From Sorangium cellulosum (GTDB lineage: Bacteria; Myxococcota_A; Polyangia; Polyangiales; Polyangiaceae), in contig NZ_CP012670.1 in the NCBI RefSeq assembly GCF_004135735.1, positions 5,038,501-5,102,500 on the forward strand: a stretch of 64,000 bases of DNA. The letters run 5' to 3'. Below the pieces are notes generated by a model. The model saw nothing but the letters and a program-made list of their open reading frames with translations, made no database searches and was not told where the DNA came from. Position numbers and translations under genes: made by a program. This document shows positions 1-8,792 of the stretch, piece by piece (the stretch's first letter is position 1; each line of letters starts with the position of its first letter).

Positions 1-225
1 GGTCAGGCCCCCGCTGTGATCATCGTGGGGATGCGTGAGGATCACGATGCGCGGATGAGCATCGTAGTGCGATAGCGCCGCGGCTGCGTAGTCGATCCTG
101 TCGGCGCTACAGCCGTCCACGACCATCCACGCGTCCGGCGGCACACGGACCAGGACGAGCTCTCCCCTGCCGGGGCCGAAGGCGAGCACGACCAGATGAT
201 CCGGGGCGAGCTCAGGCAAAGGCAC
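1..225 (-). CDS. MBL-fold metallohydrolase, N-terminal part (cut by window edge)
   Basis: Read on the minus strand from a GTG at 225, an open frame of exactly 75 codons runs off the left edge. It begins VPLPELAPDHLVVLAFGPG and ends at the metal-binding motif LTHPHDDHSGG, the HxHxDH signature of metallo-beta-lactamase-fold hydrolases. The arrangement (a beta-strand entry, then MVVDGCS, then LTHPHDDH) is the ComEC/Rec2-like type. Its start overlaps the 3' end of the preceding ATPase gene by 14 bp, so the two are translationally linked. The substrate cannot be told from the visible part. Confidence 0.72.
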   Translation of the reverse strand, partial: MPLPELAPDHLVVLAFGPGRGELVLVRVPPDAWMVVDGCSADRIDYAAAALSHYDAHPRIVILTHPHDDHSGGLT

Positions 226-2197
226 GGCGGACGTACCGGTCAGGATGAGGAAAGAGCTTCGGAAGGCCAGGGACCTCCTCGAAGGACGAGGACAGGCGAT
301 CCCAGATCTCCACCCCCTTCGTGCCGTCGGCGTATTCGATCAGCTCCACGAACGTACCCGGGCGCAGCTGGCCCGGCAATGCGCTCCACGCCTCCCGCAG
401 CTCGTCCGCCGAGAGGTCAACGGTCGAGACCGTGTCCGGGCCACTCGCCACGAGCAGGAGCACGATCTCCTCGTCCAGGCCGAGCACTCGCCCCGGCTTC
501 CAGTCATTGACCTCACGCTTGTCGGCGAGGTGTGGTCCCTCCCAGCGCTTGGCGAGCGGCAGTATCGGGGGGAAGACGAGCCGCTCGTCGCGGTCCTCCT
601 CGAGGCAAATTCGAAGCTGATCGAGCGCGTGCCACCAGGAGCCCCGCAGCTCTCGGGGCACGTCTTCGAGCACCTCCACGGCGAAATCGAGCCTGCTGCG
701 CGACAGCAGGAGCCGCGCGACCGGCCCGTGCAGCTCTTCGTACACATGGGCCTGCAACGGACCGCTCCCCGCGAGCTCGTTCAGCGCGCGGTCCCAGGCG
801 GCCCGCGCCTCCTTCATCCAGACCCTCGTCACGAGGAAGCAGACATAACGACCGTGATACCAGGGATGCCACGGAGCGAGATCTCGCGCCTCGATGTACT
901 CCCGCTCTACCCGTTCGGGATCCATGCCGAGGACATCGAGGTTGAACGCGATGTAATGATGAGCATACGCGTCCCGTTCGTCATGCTCGATCGCCCGCTC
1001 ATAGGCCCGGACCGCGTCGCGGCGCAGCCTCTCCTCTTGCTCGCGCGGAGCGCGGAGCGCCTTCTGGCTCAGCGCCTTGCCGAGCGCGTCGTACTGCTCG
1101 ACGAACTGGAGGGATCGGGAGAGCAGCGCTACGGCGTCGCCCGCCTCCGTGAGCTGGTGGATCTCCTCGAGCTCCTCCCGGACGGCGGCGGCGACGTCGC
1201 CGCGCTCGTGCGCGGCCTGGAAGCGCTCGCGGTGGTACACGGCTGCGAAGTGATGCGCGTCGGTTTGCAGCTCGTCGAGCTTCCAGTCCCAATGGCCGCG
1301 GATCGCTCGCGCCAGCGCATCCGGAATCAGCTTCGATCCATCGTCGAGCTCCTCCACGAGCGGGTCGATGATTCCCCTCACCCGGTCCGAAAGCGAAACG
1401 AACCCAGCGCGCTCGAGCAAACTGCTCGAGAACGGGACGCGGAGGGCCGTGAGACGTGCGATGACGCGCCGCCCCTCCGGGCACTCCGCGAGCACGCGTC
1501 CGAGCTGTCGGACCAGGTGATCCAGCCGGATCTGCTGGGCGGGGATGCGCGCCACGTCGACGTTCGCCGCGACGAGCGCCCGGAGCACCTGCTGCACGAC
1601 CGGCGGTGGGACGTGCGGAAGGCGCCCGCCCAGCCGATGGACCGCGTCCTGCGCGTGCGCCGTCCGCGGATCTCGAACGAGTGGCAGCCGGAAGCCAGCG
1701 TCCTCGGCGACCCCACCGGGGATCCATGGGCCTGCGAGCACGAGCGTGCCGGTGCATGCGTCGAGCAGCATCTCGGTCAGCTCGACCGCGCGCCGGGCGA
1801 ACAACTCGCCCTCGGGGCCGGAAGCAGTCTGGAAGCGGGGGCCATCGAGGAGGACCACGACATCTTGCCCTCCGCGGGAGAGCGCCTCCCGTACCGCCAA
1901 GAGCCTGCTCGCCCACGCAACCCGGGCGGGCTCGTGCCGCGGCACCACCCGGTCCAGCAGCTCCGGCGTCCCACCGTCGAGCTGCGCCGCCGCCTCGACG
2001 AGCGCCACCAGCGCCGCGTCGTCACCCTCGGGCACCTCGATCCGCACGACGCGCCGGCTCCCGGCGAGCGAGTCGGAGAGCCCTCGCAAGACCGTCGTCT
2101 TGCCGAAGCCCGGCGGCGCCCGGAGCGCGATTCTCCGCGCGCCGGCTGCGATGCGCTCCCGAAGTTGCTGGATCGCTTCCTCGAGGAGGACGGCCAT
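212..2197 (-). CDS. P-loop (STAND-like) ATPase with C-terminal TPR-type repeats
   Basis: A 661-aa protein if begun at the ATG at 2197; the frame stays open upstream to 2407, but that extension overlaps a decayed peptidase on the other strand and is unlike the rest. Walker A is APPGFGKTT at residues 27-35, and a Walker B-like strand DVVVLLDGP follows. The middle is an ATPase/helical region. The C-terminal third contains TPR-like helical pairs (AVRAYERAIEHD, ARAAWDRALNEL). The layout, NTPase followed by superhelical repeats, is that of STAND signalling ATPases. It is co-directional and overlapping with the MBL-fold gene. The pair could be a regulatory or defence module, but no sensor ligand or effector role is visible, so function is unassigned. 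Confidence 0.7.
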   Translation of the reverse strand: MAVLLEEAIQQLRERIAAGARRIALRAPPGFGKTTVLRGLSDSLAGSRRVVRIEVPEGDDAALVALVEAAAQLDGGTPELLDRVVPRHEPARVAWASRLLAVREALSRGGQDVVVLLDGPRFQTASGPEGELFARRAVELTEMLLDACTGTLVLAGPWIPGGVAEDAGFRLPLVRDPRTAHAQDAVHRLGGRLPHVPPPVVQQVLRALVAANVDVARIPAQQIRLDHLVRQLGRVLAECPEGRRVIARLTALRVPFSSSLLERAGFVSLSDRVRGIIDPLVEELDDGSKLIPDALARAIRGHWDWKLDELQTDAHHFAAVYHRERFQAAHERGDVAAAVREELEEIHQLTEAGDAVALLSRSLQFVEQYDALGKALSQKALRAPREQEERLRRDAVRAYERAIEHDERDAYAHHYIAFNLDVLGMDPERVEREYIEARDLAPWHPWYHGRYVCFLVTRVWMKEARAAWDRALNELAGSGPLQAHVYEELHGPVARLLLSRSRLDFAVEVLEDVPRELRGSWWHALDQLRICLEEDRDERLVFPPILPLAKRWEGPHLADKREVNDWKPGRVLGLDEEIVLLLVASGPDTVSTVDLSADELREAWSALPGQLRPGTFVELIEYADGTKGVEIWDRLSSSFEEVPGLPKLFPHPDRYVRRAFA

Positions 2198-2287
2198 GGG
2201 CAGGCTGATACCATGGCAGCTTCGCGCGAGCCAAGCTGGCTCCGGCCGGTGTCGCTGCCCTGGGCGCCTGCCTCCGTCCGTTCCCCA

Positions 2288-2683
2288 GCATGGACGGCCA
2301 GCGTCGACCTCGCGCACGAGCTCGGGCACATCCTGTTCGATCCTCCGCAGGGAGAGATCCACCTCGTCGTCGATCAGGAGGACGACGTGGGCAAGGGCGT
2401 ACGGCATGTAGAGCAGCGGGCGCGCGCCTTCGCCGCCGAGCTCCTCATGCCCGCGGAAGGACTGCGGTAGCTCCTGGGGCCATCACCGTACGAAACGGCG
2501 CTGTTCCCGGCGCTCGATCTGCTGACCCGGGTCCGGCAGGAGTTCCATGCTCCCATCGAGATCACGGCCGTCCAGGGCAAGCCCAGGCTCTATCGTGAGC
2601 TCCCTGGCGACGTTGGCCGGGTCATGGGGCTGCACGCCCTCCTGTGGACGCTGGTCGAGCGAGGGGTACGGACCGGTGGCCTG
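2288..2683 (+). pseudogene. ImmA/IrrE-type (HELGH) metallopeptidase remnant
   Basis: The plus strand encodes a recognisable ImmA/IrrE (DUF955) core: VDLAHELGHILFDPP with the zinc HExxH site at about 2315-2329, then the downstream RAFAAELLMPAEGLR segment supplying the third-ligand region. A TAG at 2468-2470 interrupts the frame, and the same frame continues after it with LLGPSPYETALFPALDLL, also family-like. The N-terminal part, normally carrying a helix-turn-helix or substrate region, is missing. The remnant runs into the left end of the insertion sequence. It is best read as a truncated pseudogene with an internal stop. Confidence 0.6.
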
Positions 2684-4147
2684 GGTAACGGTTCAGACCG
2701 GGAGCCTGGGTAGCACCCGGACGGACCGGGAGCCTGGGTGACACATGTCGTAGAGGGTCGGCGACGGAGGATCGCTGGTGCCCTGGAAAGAGACATGTTC
2801 AGTGGACGAGAGGCTTCAGTTCATCGCGCAGGTCAACGAGTCGGACGAGACGTTCGCGGAGCTGTGCCGACGGTTCGGCATCAGCCGGAAGACGGGGTAC
2901 AAGTGGGTGGAGCGTTACGAGCAAGCCGGACCTCGTGGTCTGGAGGAGCGGCGGCCCGTGGCGCACACGTTCCCGCATGCGACGCCAGCGGCGATCGTCA
3001 ACGCGCTGGTCGAGCTGCGGAAGGAGCGACCCACCTGGGGTCCGAAGAAGCTGCGCGCCCGGCTGGAGAGCATGGGCCTTGAGGGGCTGCCGGCGACGAG
3101 CACCATCGGCGAGCTGCTCAAGAAACACGGGCTGATCCGGCCCCGGCGGCGCCGCGTGGTGATGCCGACGTCAGCGATGCCGTCGACGCTGGCTCCAGCG
3201 GAGCAGCCTAATGACACATGGTGCGCCGATTTCAAGGGGCATTTCGCGCTTGGCGACAAGACCCGGTGCCACCCGCTGACGTTGACGGACCAGGCGTCGC
3301 GGTACTTGCTCAAATGCGAGGGCGTAGCGAAGCCGGACGAGGCCTCGGTGCGGCCGCACTTCGAGCGCGCGTTCCGCGAGTTTGGGCTGCCGAATCGTAT
3401 CCGCTCCGATAACGGCCCGCCGTTCGCCACGCAGGGCATTGGAGGGCTCTCGGCGCTGTCGGTGAGCTGGATCAAGCTCGGCGTGGTTCCCGAGCGCATT
3501 GAGCCCGGCAAACCGCAGCAGAACGGCCGGCACGAGCGCATGCACAAGACGCTGAAGGCGGAGGCGACATCGCCGCCCGAAGCCACGCTCGCGGCGCAGC
3601 AGCGCGTCTTCGACCGCTTCCGGCACGAGTACAATGACCAGCGGCCTCACGAGGCGCTCGGCCAGAGGACGCCGGCTTCGCGCTACACGCCGTCGCGGCG
3701 GACGATGCCGAGCAAGCCCTCCTCGCCGGAGTATCCGGACACGATGGCCGTGCGACGCGTGGGGGACATGGGTCGGCTTCAGTTCGGTGGCGCGAACACC
3801 TTCGTTTCCAAGCTGATCGCCAACGAACCCGTGGGGCTGCTTCCGATCGCCGACGACGTCTGGGAGCTGTACTACGGGCCGGTTCTGCTCGCGCAGGTCA
3901 CCTTGAAGAACAAGGAGCTGCAGCTCGCCAAGGCACGGTGACCTGCGCGCACTCACGCCGGAACGTGAGGAGAGGCTCGCGTGTACCGAGACCGCGGGAA
4001 GCGGTTCGTGTATAGATCCTGGCGGTCCGAGAGAGCGCGGTGAGCGTGTCGCGTCGACGAGGATCCGGCCCCTGTTCCCAGTCCTCCCGGAGCAGGGGCC
4101 CGTAGCTCAAGGAAGTGTCACCGCTGCTCCCGGTCAGAACTGTTACC
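2684..4147 (+). mobile_element. IS481-like insertion sequence with imperfect terminal inverted repeats
   Basis: The transposase gene at 2778-3941 is flanked by matching ends. The 33 bases at 2684-2716 and the reverse complement of 4115-4147 agree at 26 of 33 positions, with outermost bases ggtaac/gttacc. Inside the left end a 16-bp block (2696-2711) is repeated directly at 2724-2739, a likely second transposase-binding site. I do not see a clear target-site duplication. The element lies between the decayed peptidase and the hairpin repeats preceding the methylase operon. Confidence 0.7.
2778..3941 (+). CDS. IS481-like DDE transposase
   Basis: A 387-aa protein starting at a GTG with the N-terminus MPWKETCSVDERLQF, conserved in this transposase family. 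An N-terminal helix-turn-helix region (FAELCRRFGISRKTGYKWVERY) is followed by the integrase catalytic core. The catalytic acids appear as WCADFKG (first D), RSDNGPPF (second D) and NGRHERMH (E). The C-terminal segment contains the usual HEALGQRTPASRY block. The frame is uninterrupted and the flanking inverted repeats are recognisable, so the element may be intact. Confidence 0.9.
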   Translation: MPWKETCSVDERLQFIAQVNESDETFAELCRRFGISRKTGYKWVERYEQAGPRGLEERRPVAHTFPHATPAAIVNALVELRKERPTWGPKKLRARLESMGLEGLPATSTIGELLKKHGLIRPRRRRVVMPTSAMPSTLAPAEQPNDTWCADFKGHFALGDKTRCHPLTLTDQASRYLLKCEGVAKPDEASVRPHFERAFREFGLPNRIRSDNGPPFATQGIGGLSALSVSWIKLGVVPERIEPGKPQQNGRHERMHKTLKAEATSPPEATLAAQQRVFDRFRHEYNDQRPHEALGQRTPASRYTPSRRTMPSKPSSPEYPDTMAVRRVGDMGRLQFGGANTFVSKLIANEPVGLLPIADDVWELYYGPVLLAQVTLKNKELQLAKAR

Positions 4148-4292
4148 AGGGCTCCGCTCGTACAAGGGACGCTCTCCGTGACGCTCTCCCTGACGCTCGC
4201 CGAGGCGGTGGCGGCTTCCCGTGATCTCGAGGCTCCGCTCTGGTGGGCGGGGTGGATCGCCACCCTCCCGCCGTGGGAGGAGAGAACCCCGG

Positions 4293-4438
4293 GCGAGGAT
4301 TGAAATTCACCCTCGAGGCTGCCGACAGCCTCCGGCGAGGGTTGAAATTCACCCTCGAGGCTGCCGACAGCCTCCGGCGAGAATTGAAATTCAACCTGGA
4401 GGCTGCCGACAGCCTCCGCGAGAATTAATTTTCAACCT
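4293..4438. repeat. Three 42-bp tandem hairpin repeats plus a partial fourth
   Basis: Units lie at 4293-4334, 4335-4376 and 4377-4418, with a degenerate partial copy at 4419-4438. Each unit carries a conserved ttgaaattca block and a perfect stem gaggctg-ccga-cagcctc with a 4-nt loop (8 bp in unit 3). There are no spacers, so this is not a CRISPR array. The region 4148-4292 between the insertion sequence and the repeats shows no gene. Confidence 0.85.
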
Positions 4439-4532
4439 AACTGTAAGCAGCACATGAAGCGCCGTCGGCCTCGACCTCGGCGAGCGAGCTGCTCGCGGCG
4501 GCTGCGGCCAGCGCGCGCCGGGTCGGTCGCCC

Positions 4533-4650
4533 TCGGCGCGCCCGGCGTTGAGGGCGAAGACGCGGTCGATGCCCGCGTCCTCCAAGGCCTGCACGGCGGC
4601 GCGATCCTCGCTGGAGGTCGAGCTCTCCCTGACCGCCGTGTTCCCCGATC
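4533..4650 (-). pseudogene. Duplicated fragment of the methylase 3' end
   Basis: Bases 4533-4610 match 4870-4947, inside the methylase gene, at 73 of 78 positions. The minus-strand reading is SSEDRAAVQALEDAGIDRV against EDRAAVQAFEDAVIDRL in the intact gene. The rest of 4440-4712 shows only weak similarity. This is a decayed second copy of the C-terminal coding segment, 337 bp downstream of the original, indicating a past tandem duplication or loss of a paralogue. Confidence 0.7.
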
Positions 4651-4712
4651 GTGGCCCGTGCGGGGCGGCTCCGGGTGCCCTCGTCGTCGAGGTCGTCCCG
4701 CGGCGCGCCGGG

Positions 4713-7700
4713 TCACGGCTCGCGCTCGTCCTCGAAGCCGGGCAACGTGGCCGTCGCCTTCCTGCGCGGGGAGCGCGGCTTCTTCGCGGGCTCGGCCGGC
4801 TCGTTGACGGCGGCTCTGCTGGCGCCCTTCGCGGCCGGCGCGGTGGCGGCGGCGGCCTGCTTCTCCTGCTCGGCGCGCTCGGCGTTGAGGGCGAAGAGGC
4901 GGTCGATGACGGCGTCCTCGAAGGCCTGCACGGCGGCGCGATCCTCGTCGGCCTTCGGGCAGTACGGGGGGACGGCGATGTCGCTCCAGCCGTAGGCGGC
5001 GAGGACGGCGCGGTCCATGTCCTCGTGGAGGGCGCGAAGCTCGAGGATGCGGGGGTCGTCGTTGTCGGGGTCCTTCAGGGCGTTGTAGGTCCTGGTGAGG
5101 CCCTGGTTGGTGTCGAACAAGAAGCGGGCGCGGGTCTCGTAGAGCTTCTCGCCGATGGCTTCGAGCTCAGGGATGACGGCGCGAGGGTCGGGCTTCGGGA
5201 AGGGGAAGGTCTCGAAGCAGTCGGAGGCGGCGTAGCGAAGCCGATCTTCGAGCGAGGACGACAGGAGGCGGGCCCAGGGCTCGTGGATGCGGGATTGGAG
5301 AGTTGCGAAGGCGGTCGAACAATCGAGAGCAAACACATACAGCTGCTCGCTAAAGAAGATCTTCTTCTCCTGAAAGGAAAACATAAGATGCTTCGTCACG
5401 CGTGCAGTCACCATACAGCGCTCTCGATCCTGCAGAGCTGAGTACATAGCCCCACCGCTCTCCCCCGGTCGCCACCAGTACGTGCGGTAAGTGCCGCGCT
5501 TGTCACGCTCTCTGGCCGGGCGAACCTTCTCCTCGGCGATACGAAGCAGCATTGGCCACTCTCGTGCCTGCTCGAGCGACTTCGAGGTAAAGTCGATCAT
5601 GTAGCGATCGAACTTGCCTCCCGGATTCCGGTTAACCTCTTCACCGCCGAGATATGGCCGCAGGATCCGAGCGTTCTTCGGATCCGCGGCGACCAGCTCG
5701 TGATACTGTTCAAGCGTCACGGCGAGCCCTGCACCCACGAGCTTGCCGCCCATGAAGCTGATCTGCTTGTTCGCGGACAAACGCTGCGGATCGCTCCGTT
5801 CCCGCTGAGCCAGCAACCTCGAGTCTATCGCCGATACGGGGCGCCCATCAAGGTACCGCTGGCCAACGTCGCGACTGGTCGACCCGAAGGCGATATGCAC
5901 CACGGAGACCGTGACGGCCGCGTCGCCTGGCCAGGGCTGGTTGGCATCTGCGCGGTAGATGGTTCCGCCGGCGTCCACGAGCGCCTTGAGTGACATCAGA
6001 CGCGAATCGCCCTCCGCAATCGTGTTCGTGGCGACAAGCCCCAGCGTCCCATTGGCCCCGAGCAGGTCCATGCCGCGTCGAAAGAAATAAGCGCAGAGAT
6101 CGGTGTTGGGCCGGCCCTGCAACTCCGGCATCAGCGCCATGAACCAGTCGATGTAGTGCTCGCCGCCCGCCGCGCTGATCCCGTTCTTGCCCGCAAACGG
6201 TGGGTTTCCCACGAAAGCGTCGATGAACGCTCTCCCGGTCGCCCGATTCCCCTCCAGCGGATCCGCCCTCCCCGGCGCAAACACCTCCGGAAACTCGATC
6301 ATCCAGTGGAACGGCACCTGCTCCCGCCGGATCTCCGCCTGCATCCCCCGCAGCTCGCCCAGGATCTCCCCCGCCCTCGCCGCGTCCCCCTCCCTCTCCG
6401 CCGCGAGCCACGCCGTCACCCGGTCCAGCCGCCGACTCCGCTCCTTCTCCCGCTCCTTGTCGTTCTTCTGCCCGAAGAACGCCCCCACCACCAGATCCGC
6501 GATCAGCCGCACCCGGTCGAGCGCGTCCTCCGCGTCGGCCAAAAGCAGCTCCTTCTCCCGCTGCGCCGCGTACGTCCCCTCCCCGGCCAGCTCCAGGATC
6601 TTCTTCCGGATCCCGATCGCCTCCTCCAGCGCCTCGCTCAACAGCCCCGCCGACAGCTCCACCTGCGCCTTCGGCTTCCAGTGGAACGCCCGGATCTGCT
6701 CGAACCCGAGCCCCACCAGCGAGTCCCCGTGCCGGATCGCGTGGTCCACGAACGTGAACGGCTCGTTCCGCGCCATCGTCACGAGCCACAGCGACAGCCG
6801 CGCGAGCTGCACCGCGTACGTGTTCTTGTCGACGCCATACAGGCACCGCTGCGCCACCAGCCGCCGCGCGTGATTCACGACGTCGTCGTGCGCGCTCGCG
6901 ACGACCTCCAGCCGCCCCTCCCGCGTCCACGCCGCCACCACGTGGTCCGCCAGGTACCGGCACGCCGCCACCAGGAACGCCCCCGAGCCCACCGCCGGAT
7001 CGCAGATCACCAGGTTCAGCAGCGTCTCCGAGCTCGGCGCCTCCCCCATCGCCTTGATCAGCGGATCGAGCGTCCGCTGCACGATCGGCTCCGTCAGCTC
7101 GCGCGGCGTGTAATGGCTGCTCGTCCTCCGCCGCTCCGGCCCCGGCTGGATCACCAGCGCCCCCGCCCCCGCCCGCTCCGGGGTCCTCCCGCTCAAGGGC
7201 TCCAGCGCCCCGAGCGCCTCCTCGGCCCGCTTCGCCCCCTTCACCGCCCCGGCGATCTTCGCCGCCACGTTCTTGTCGAACCCGAGCTCGTCCTGGAGCC
7301 ACCGCTCCCGCTGGTTCGCCGGCGCCGCGAGCAGCGCGTCCGCCTCCACCCAGACCCGCGCCGCCCCCTTCTTGCTCCCGAGCCGGATCCGCGCCGCGCC
7401 GCGCTCGATGCGCCTCACCCCGAAGCCCATCAGCGCCTCGTACACGCTGCCGATCTGCTCCACGTCGAGCGCCTTGTACGAGAGCCGCTGGCCGCCGAGA
7501 TAAAGCAGCTTCTCCAGGACCGAATAGACCGTGAGATCGTCGACGCTCGGCAGCTTCACCGCCGCGCGCGCCTCCGCCTGCGTGATCGGCGCGCTCCCCT
7601 CCGCCCCCCACCCCTCGAGGAACGGATACGCGTTCGGGTCGAAGAGCTGCCCGCGCCGCGCCGGGATCACGAGGTCCCGGTGCGACACGCCGAGGAACGC

Positions 7701-8777
7701 CACGCGGAACAGCCCCACGAGCCGCGGATACGCCCCGAAGCGCCGGTGCATCGTGTCGGGGTACTTCCCGAAGTCGGCCTGCAGCGCGTCGAACAGCCCG
7801 AGCAGGCTGTAGTTGCGCGCGAACAGCGGGTGCTCGGTCGGCAGGAGCCCCCGGTCCTCGCAGTAGAGCAGGAACACGAGCCGCAGCAGCACCGTGAGCA
7901 GGCCCGCGTAGAGGGGGTCGTCCCCCCGCTCCAGCGCGTCCCGGAGCGCGCCCGTGCCGTCCCGCTCCTCGGCCGCGGCGAACCCCGCGAGCAGCACCTC
8001 GAGCGCCTCGAACACCTGGCGCGACAGCTCGGTCGTGACATCGGCGTTGCGCTTGCGGCTCTCGGCCAGGATCGCCGGGAGCTGCTGCTCCGCCGCCACC
8101 CCGAACCAGCGCTGCCGCGACAGCAGCATCACGAACGCGTCGAAGATCGGCCGCCCGCTCACCGACGCCATGTCGGCGGCGCGGAACGCGATCCAGCCGC
8201 TCGACTCGCCGTGCGGCGCGTAGACGAGCCGGATCTCGTGACCGTTCGAGAGCAGCCCGATGGGCACGCGGCACTCCCGCAGCAGCCGCTCGAGCTTCGC
8301 CTGGGCAGGGTACTCCCACGCGCCGGTGACCTTCTCGGGCCTGTCGAGCAGCTCGACCTCGGGCGGGACCTCCCAGACGAGCATCGCGTACGGCCGCCCG
8401 GCCTGCGCCGCGGGCGTGCTGTCGGCGGCGGCGGTCGACTCCTCCCGCGGCTTGTTCCACCGGAGCGCGCGCGTCGGCCGGAGGAGCTGCTTGCCCTCGA
8501 CGACGTAGAGGGAGAGCTCCTTCGGGAGCGCGTCGCCCACGTCGAAGCGCTCGGGACCGAGGTCGAGGACGGTGGAGAAGAGCCGCGCGAGATCGGAGAC
8601 GCGGAGTCTCTCCTCGGGGTCCTCCTCGAGGCACTCGAGGAAGGAGAGGTGCGCCTCCCGCGGGAGCTTCTCGGCGCACTGGGCATCGACCAGCACGGGC
8701 ACCGACACGACCAGCCCCTCGGAGGGCTGCACCATGCCGAGCCACTGCTCGTGGAATCGCTTGTCGGCGTCGCTCAT
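4713..8777 (-). CDS. Eco57I/DrmMI-like N6-adenine DNA methyltransferase
   Basis: A 1354-aa protein. SAM-binding motif I is CDPAVGSGAFLVAAC near residue 590, and catalytic motif IV is NPPF near residue 857, giving the order of N6-adenine (gamma-type) methylases of the Eco57I superfamily. The long N-terminal region shows no clear PD-(D/E)xK nuclease motif. The C-terminal part (about residues 870-1200) is the expected target-recognition region and ends with a charged tail. It starts 15 bp after the stop of the helicase gene upstream, so both form one minus-strand operon. Length and partner resemble DrmMI of class 1 DISARM; PglX or a type ISP/IIG enzyme are alternatives. Target-domain DNA (about 5290-6180) is visibly less GC-rich than its flanks. 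Confidence 0.85.
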   Translation of the reverse strand: MSDADKRFHEQWLGMVQPSEGLVVSVPVLVDAQCAEKLPREAHLSFLECLEEDPEERLRVSDLARLFSTVLDLGPERFDVGDALPKELSLYVVEGKQLLRPTRALRWNKPREESTAAADSTPAAQAGRPYAMLVWEVPPEVELLDRPEKVTGAWEYPAQAKLERLLRECRVPIGLLSNGHEIRLVYAPHGESSGWIAFRAADMASVSGRPIFDAFVMLLSRQRWFGVAAEQQLPAILAESRKRNADVTTELSRQVFEALEVLLAGFAAAEERDGTGALRDALERGDDPLYAGLLTVLLRLVFLLYCEDRGLLPTEHPLFARNYSLLGLFDALQADFGKYPDTMHRRFGAYPRLVGLFRVAFLGVSHRDLVIPARRGQLFDPNAYPFLEGWGAEGSAPITQAEARAAVKLPSVDDLTVYSVLEKLLYLGGQRLSYKALDVEQIGSVYEALMGFGVRRIERGAARIRLGSKKGAARVWVEADALLAAPANQRERWLQDELGFDKNVAAKIAGAVKGAKRAEEALGALEPLSGRTPERAGAGALVIQPGPERRRTSSHYTPRELTEPIVQRTLDPLIKAMGEAPSSETLLNLVICDPAVGSGAFLVAACRYLADHVVAAWTREGRLEVVASAHDDVVNHARRLVAQRCLYGVDKNTYAVQLARLSLWLVTMARNEPFTFVDHAIRHGDSLVGLGFEQIRAFHWKPKAQVELSAGLLSEALEEAIGIRKKILELAGEGTYAAQREKELLLADAEDALDRVRLIADLVVGAFFGQKNDKEREKERSRRLDRVTAWLAAEREGDAARAGEILGELRGMQAEIRREQVPFHWMIEFPEVFAPGRADPLEGNRATGRAFIDAFVGNPPFAGKNGISAAGGEHYIDWFMALMPELQGRPNTDLCAYFFRRGMDLLGANGTLGLVATNTIAEGDSRLMSLKALVDAGGTIYRADANQPWPGDAAVTVSVVHIAFGSTSRDVGQRYLDGRPVSAIDSRLLAQRERSDPQRLSANKQISFMGGKLVGAGLAVTLEQYHELVAADPKNARILRPYLGGEEVNRNPGGKFDRYMIDFTSKSLEQAREWPMLLRIAEEKVRPARERDKRGTYRTYWWRPGESGGAMYSALQDRERCMVTARVTKHLMFSFQEKKIFFSEQLYVFALDCSTAFATLQSRIHEPWARLLSSSLEDRLRYAASDCFETFPFPKPDPRAVIPELEAIGEKLYETRARFLFDTNQGLTRTYNALKDPDNDDPRILELRALHEDMDRAVLAAYGWSDIAVPPYCPKADEDRAAVQAFEDAVIDRLFALNAERAEQEKQAAAATAPAAKGASRAAVNEPAEPAKKPRSPRRKATATLPGFEDEREP

Positions 8778-8792
8778 GTTCTCTTCTCGCCC

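Noticed and set aside
245..2470. A long plus-strand frame through the ATPase gene ending in the HELGH peptidase
   Set aside because: Only the last ~60 codons carry family sequence; the rest is antisense to a real ATPase gene, so only the peptidase remnant was kept.
4293..4438. Possible mini CRISPR array (ttgaaat-containing repeats)
   Set aside because: Units abut with no unique spacers, each unit is itself a hairpin, and no cas genes are nearby.
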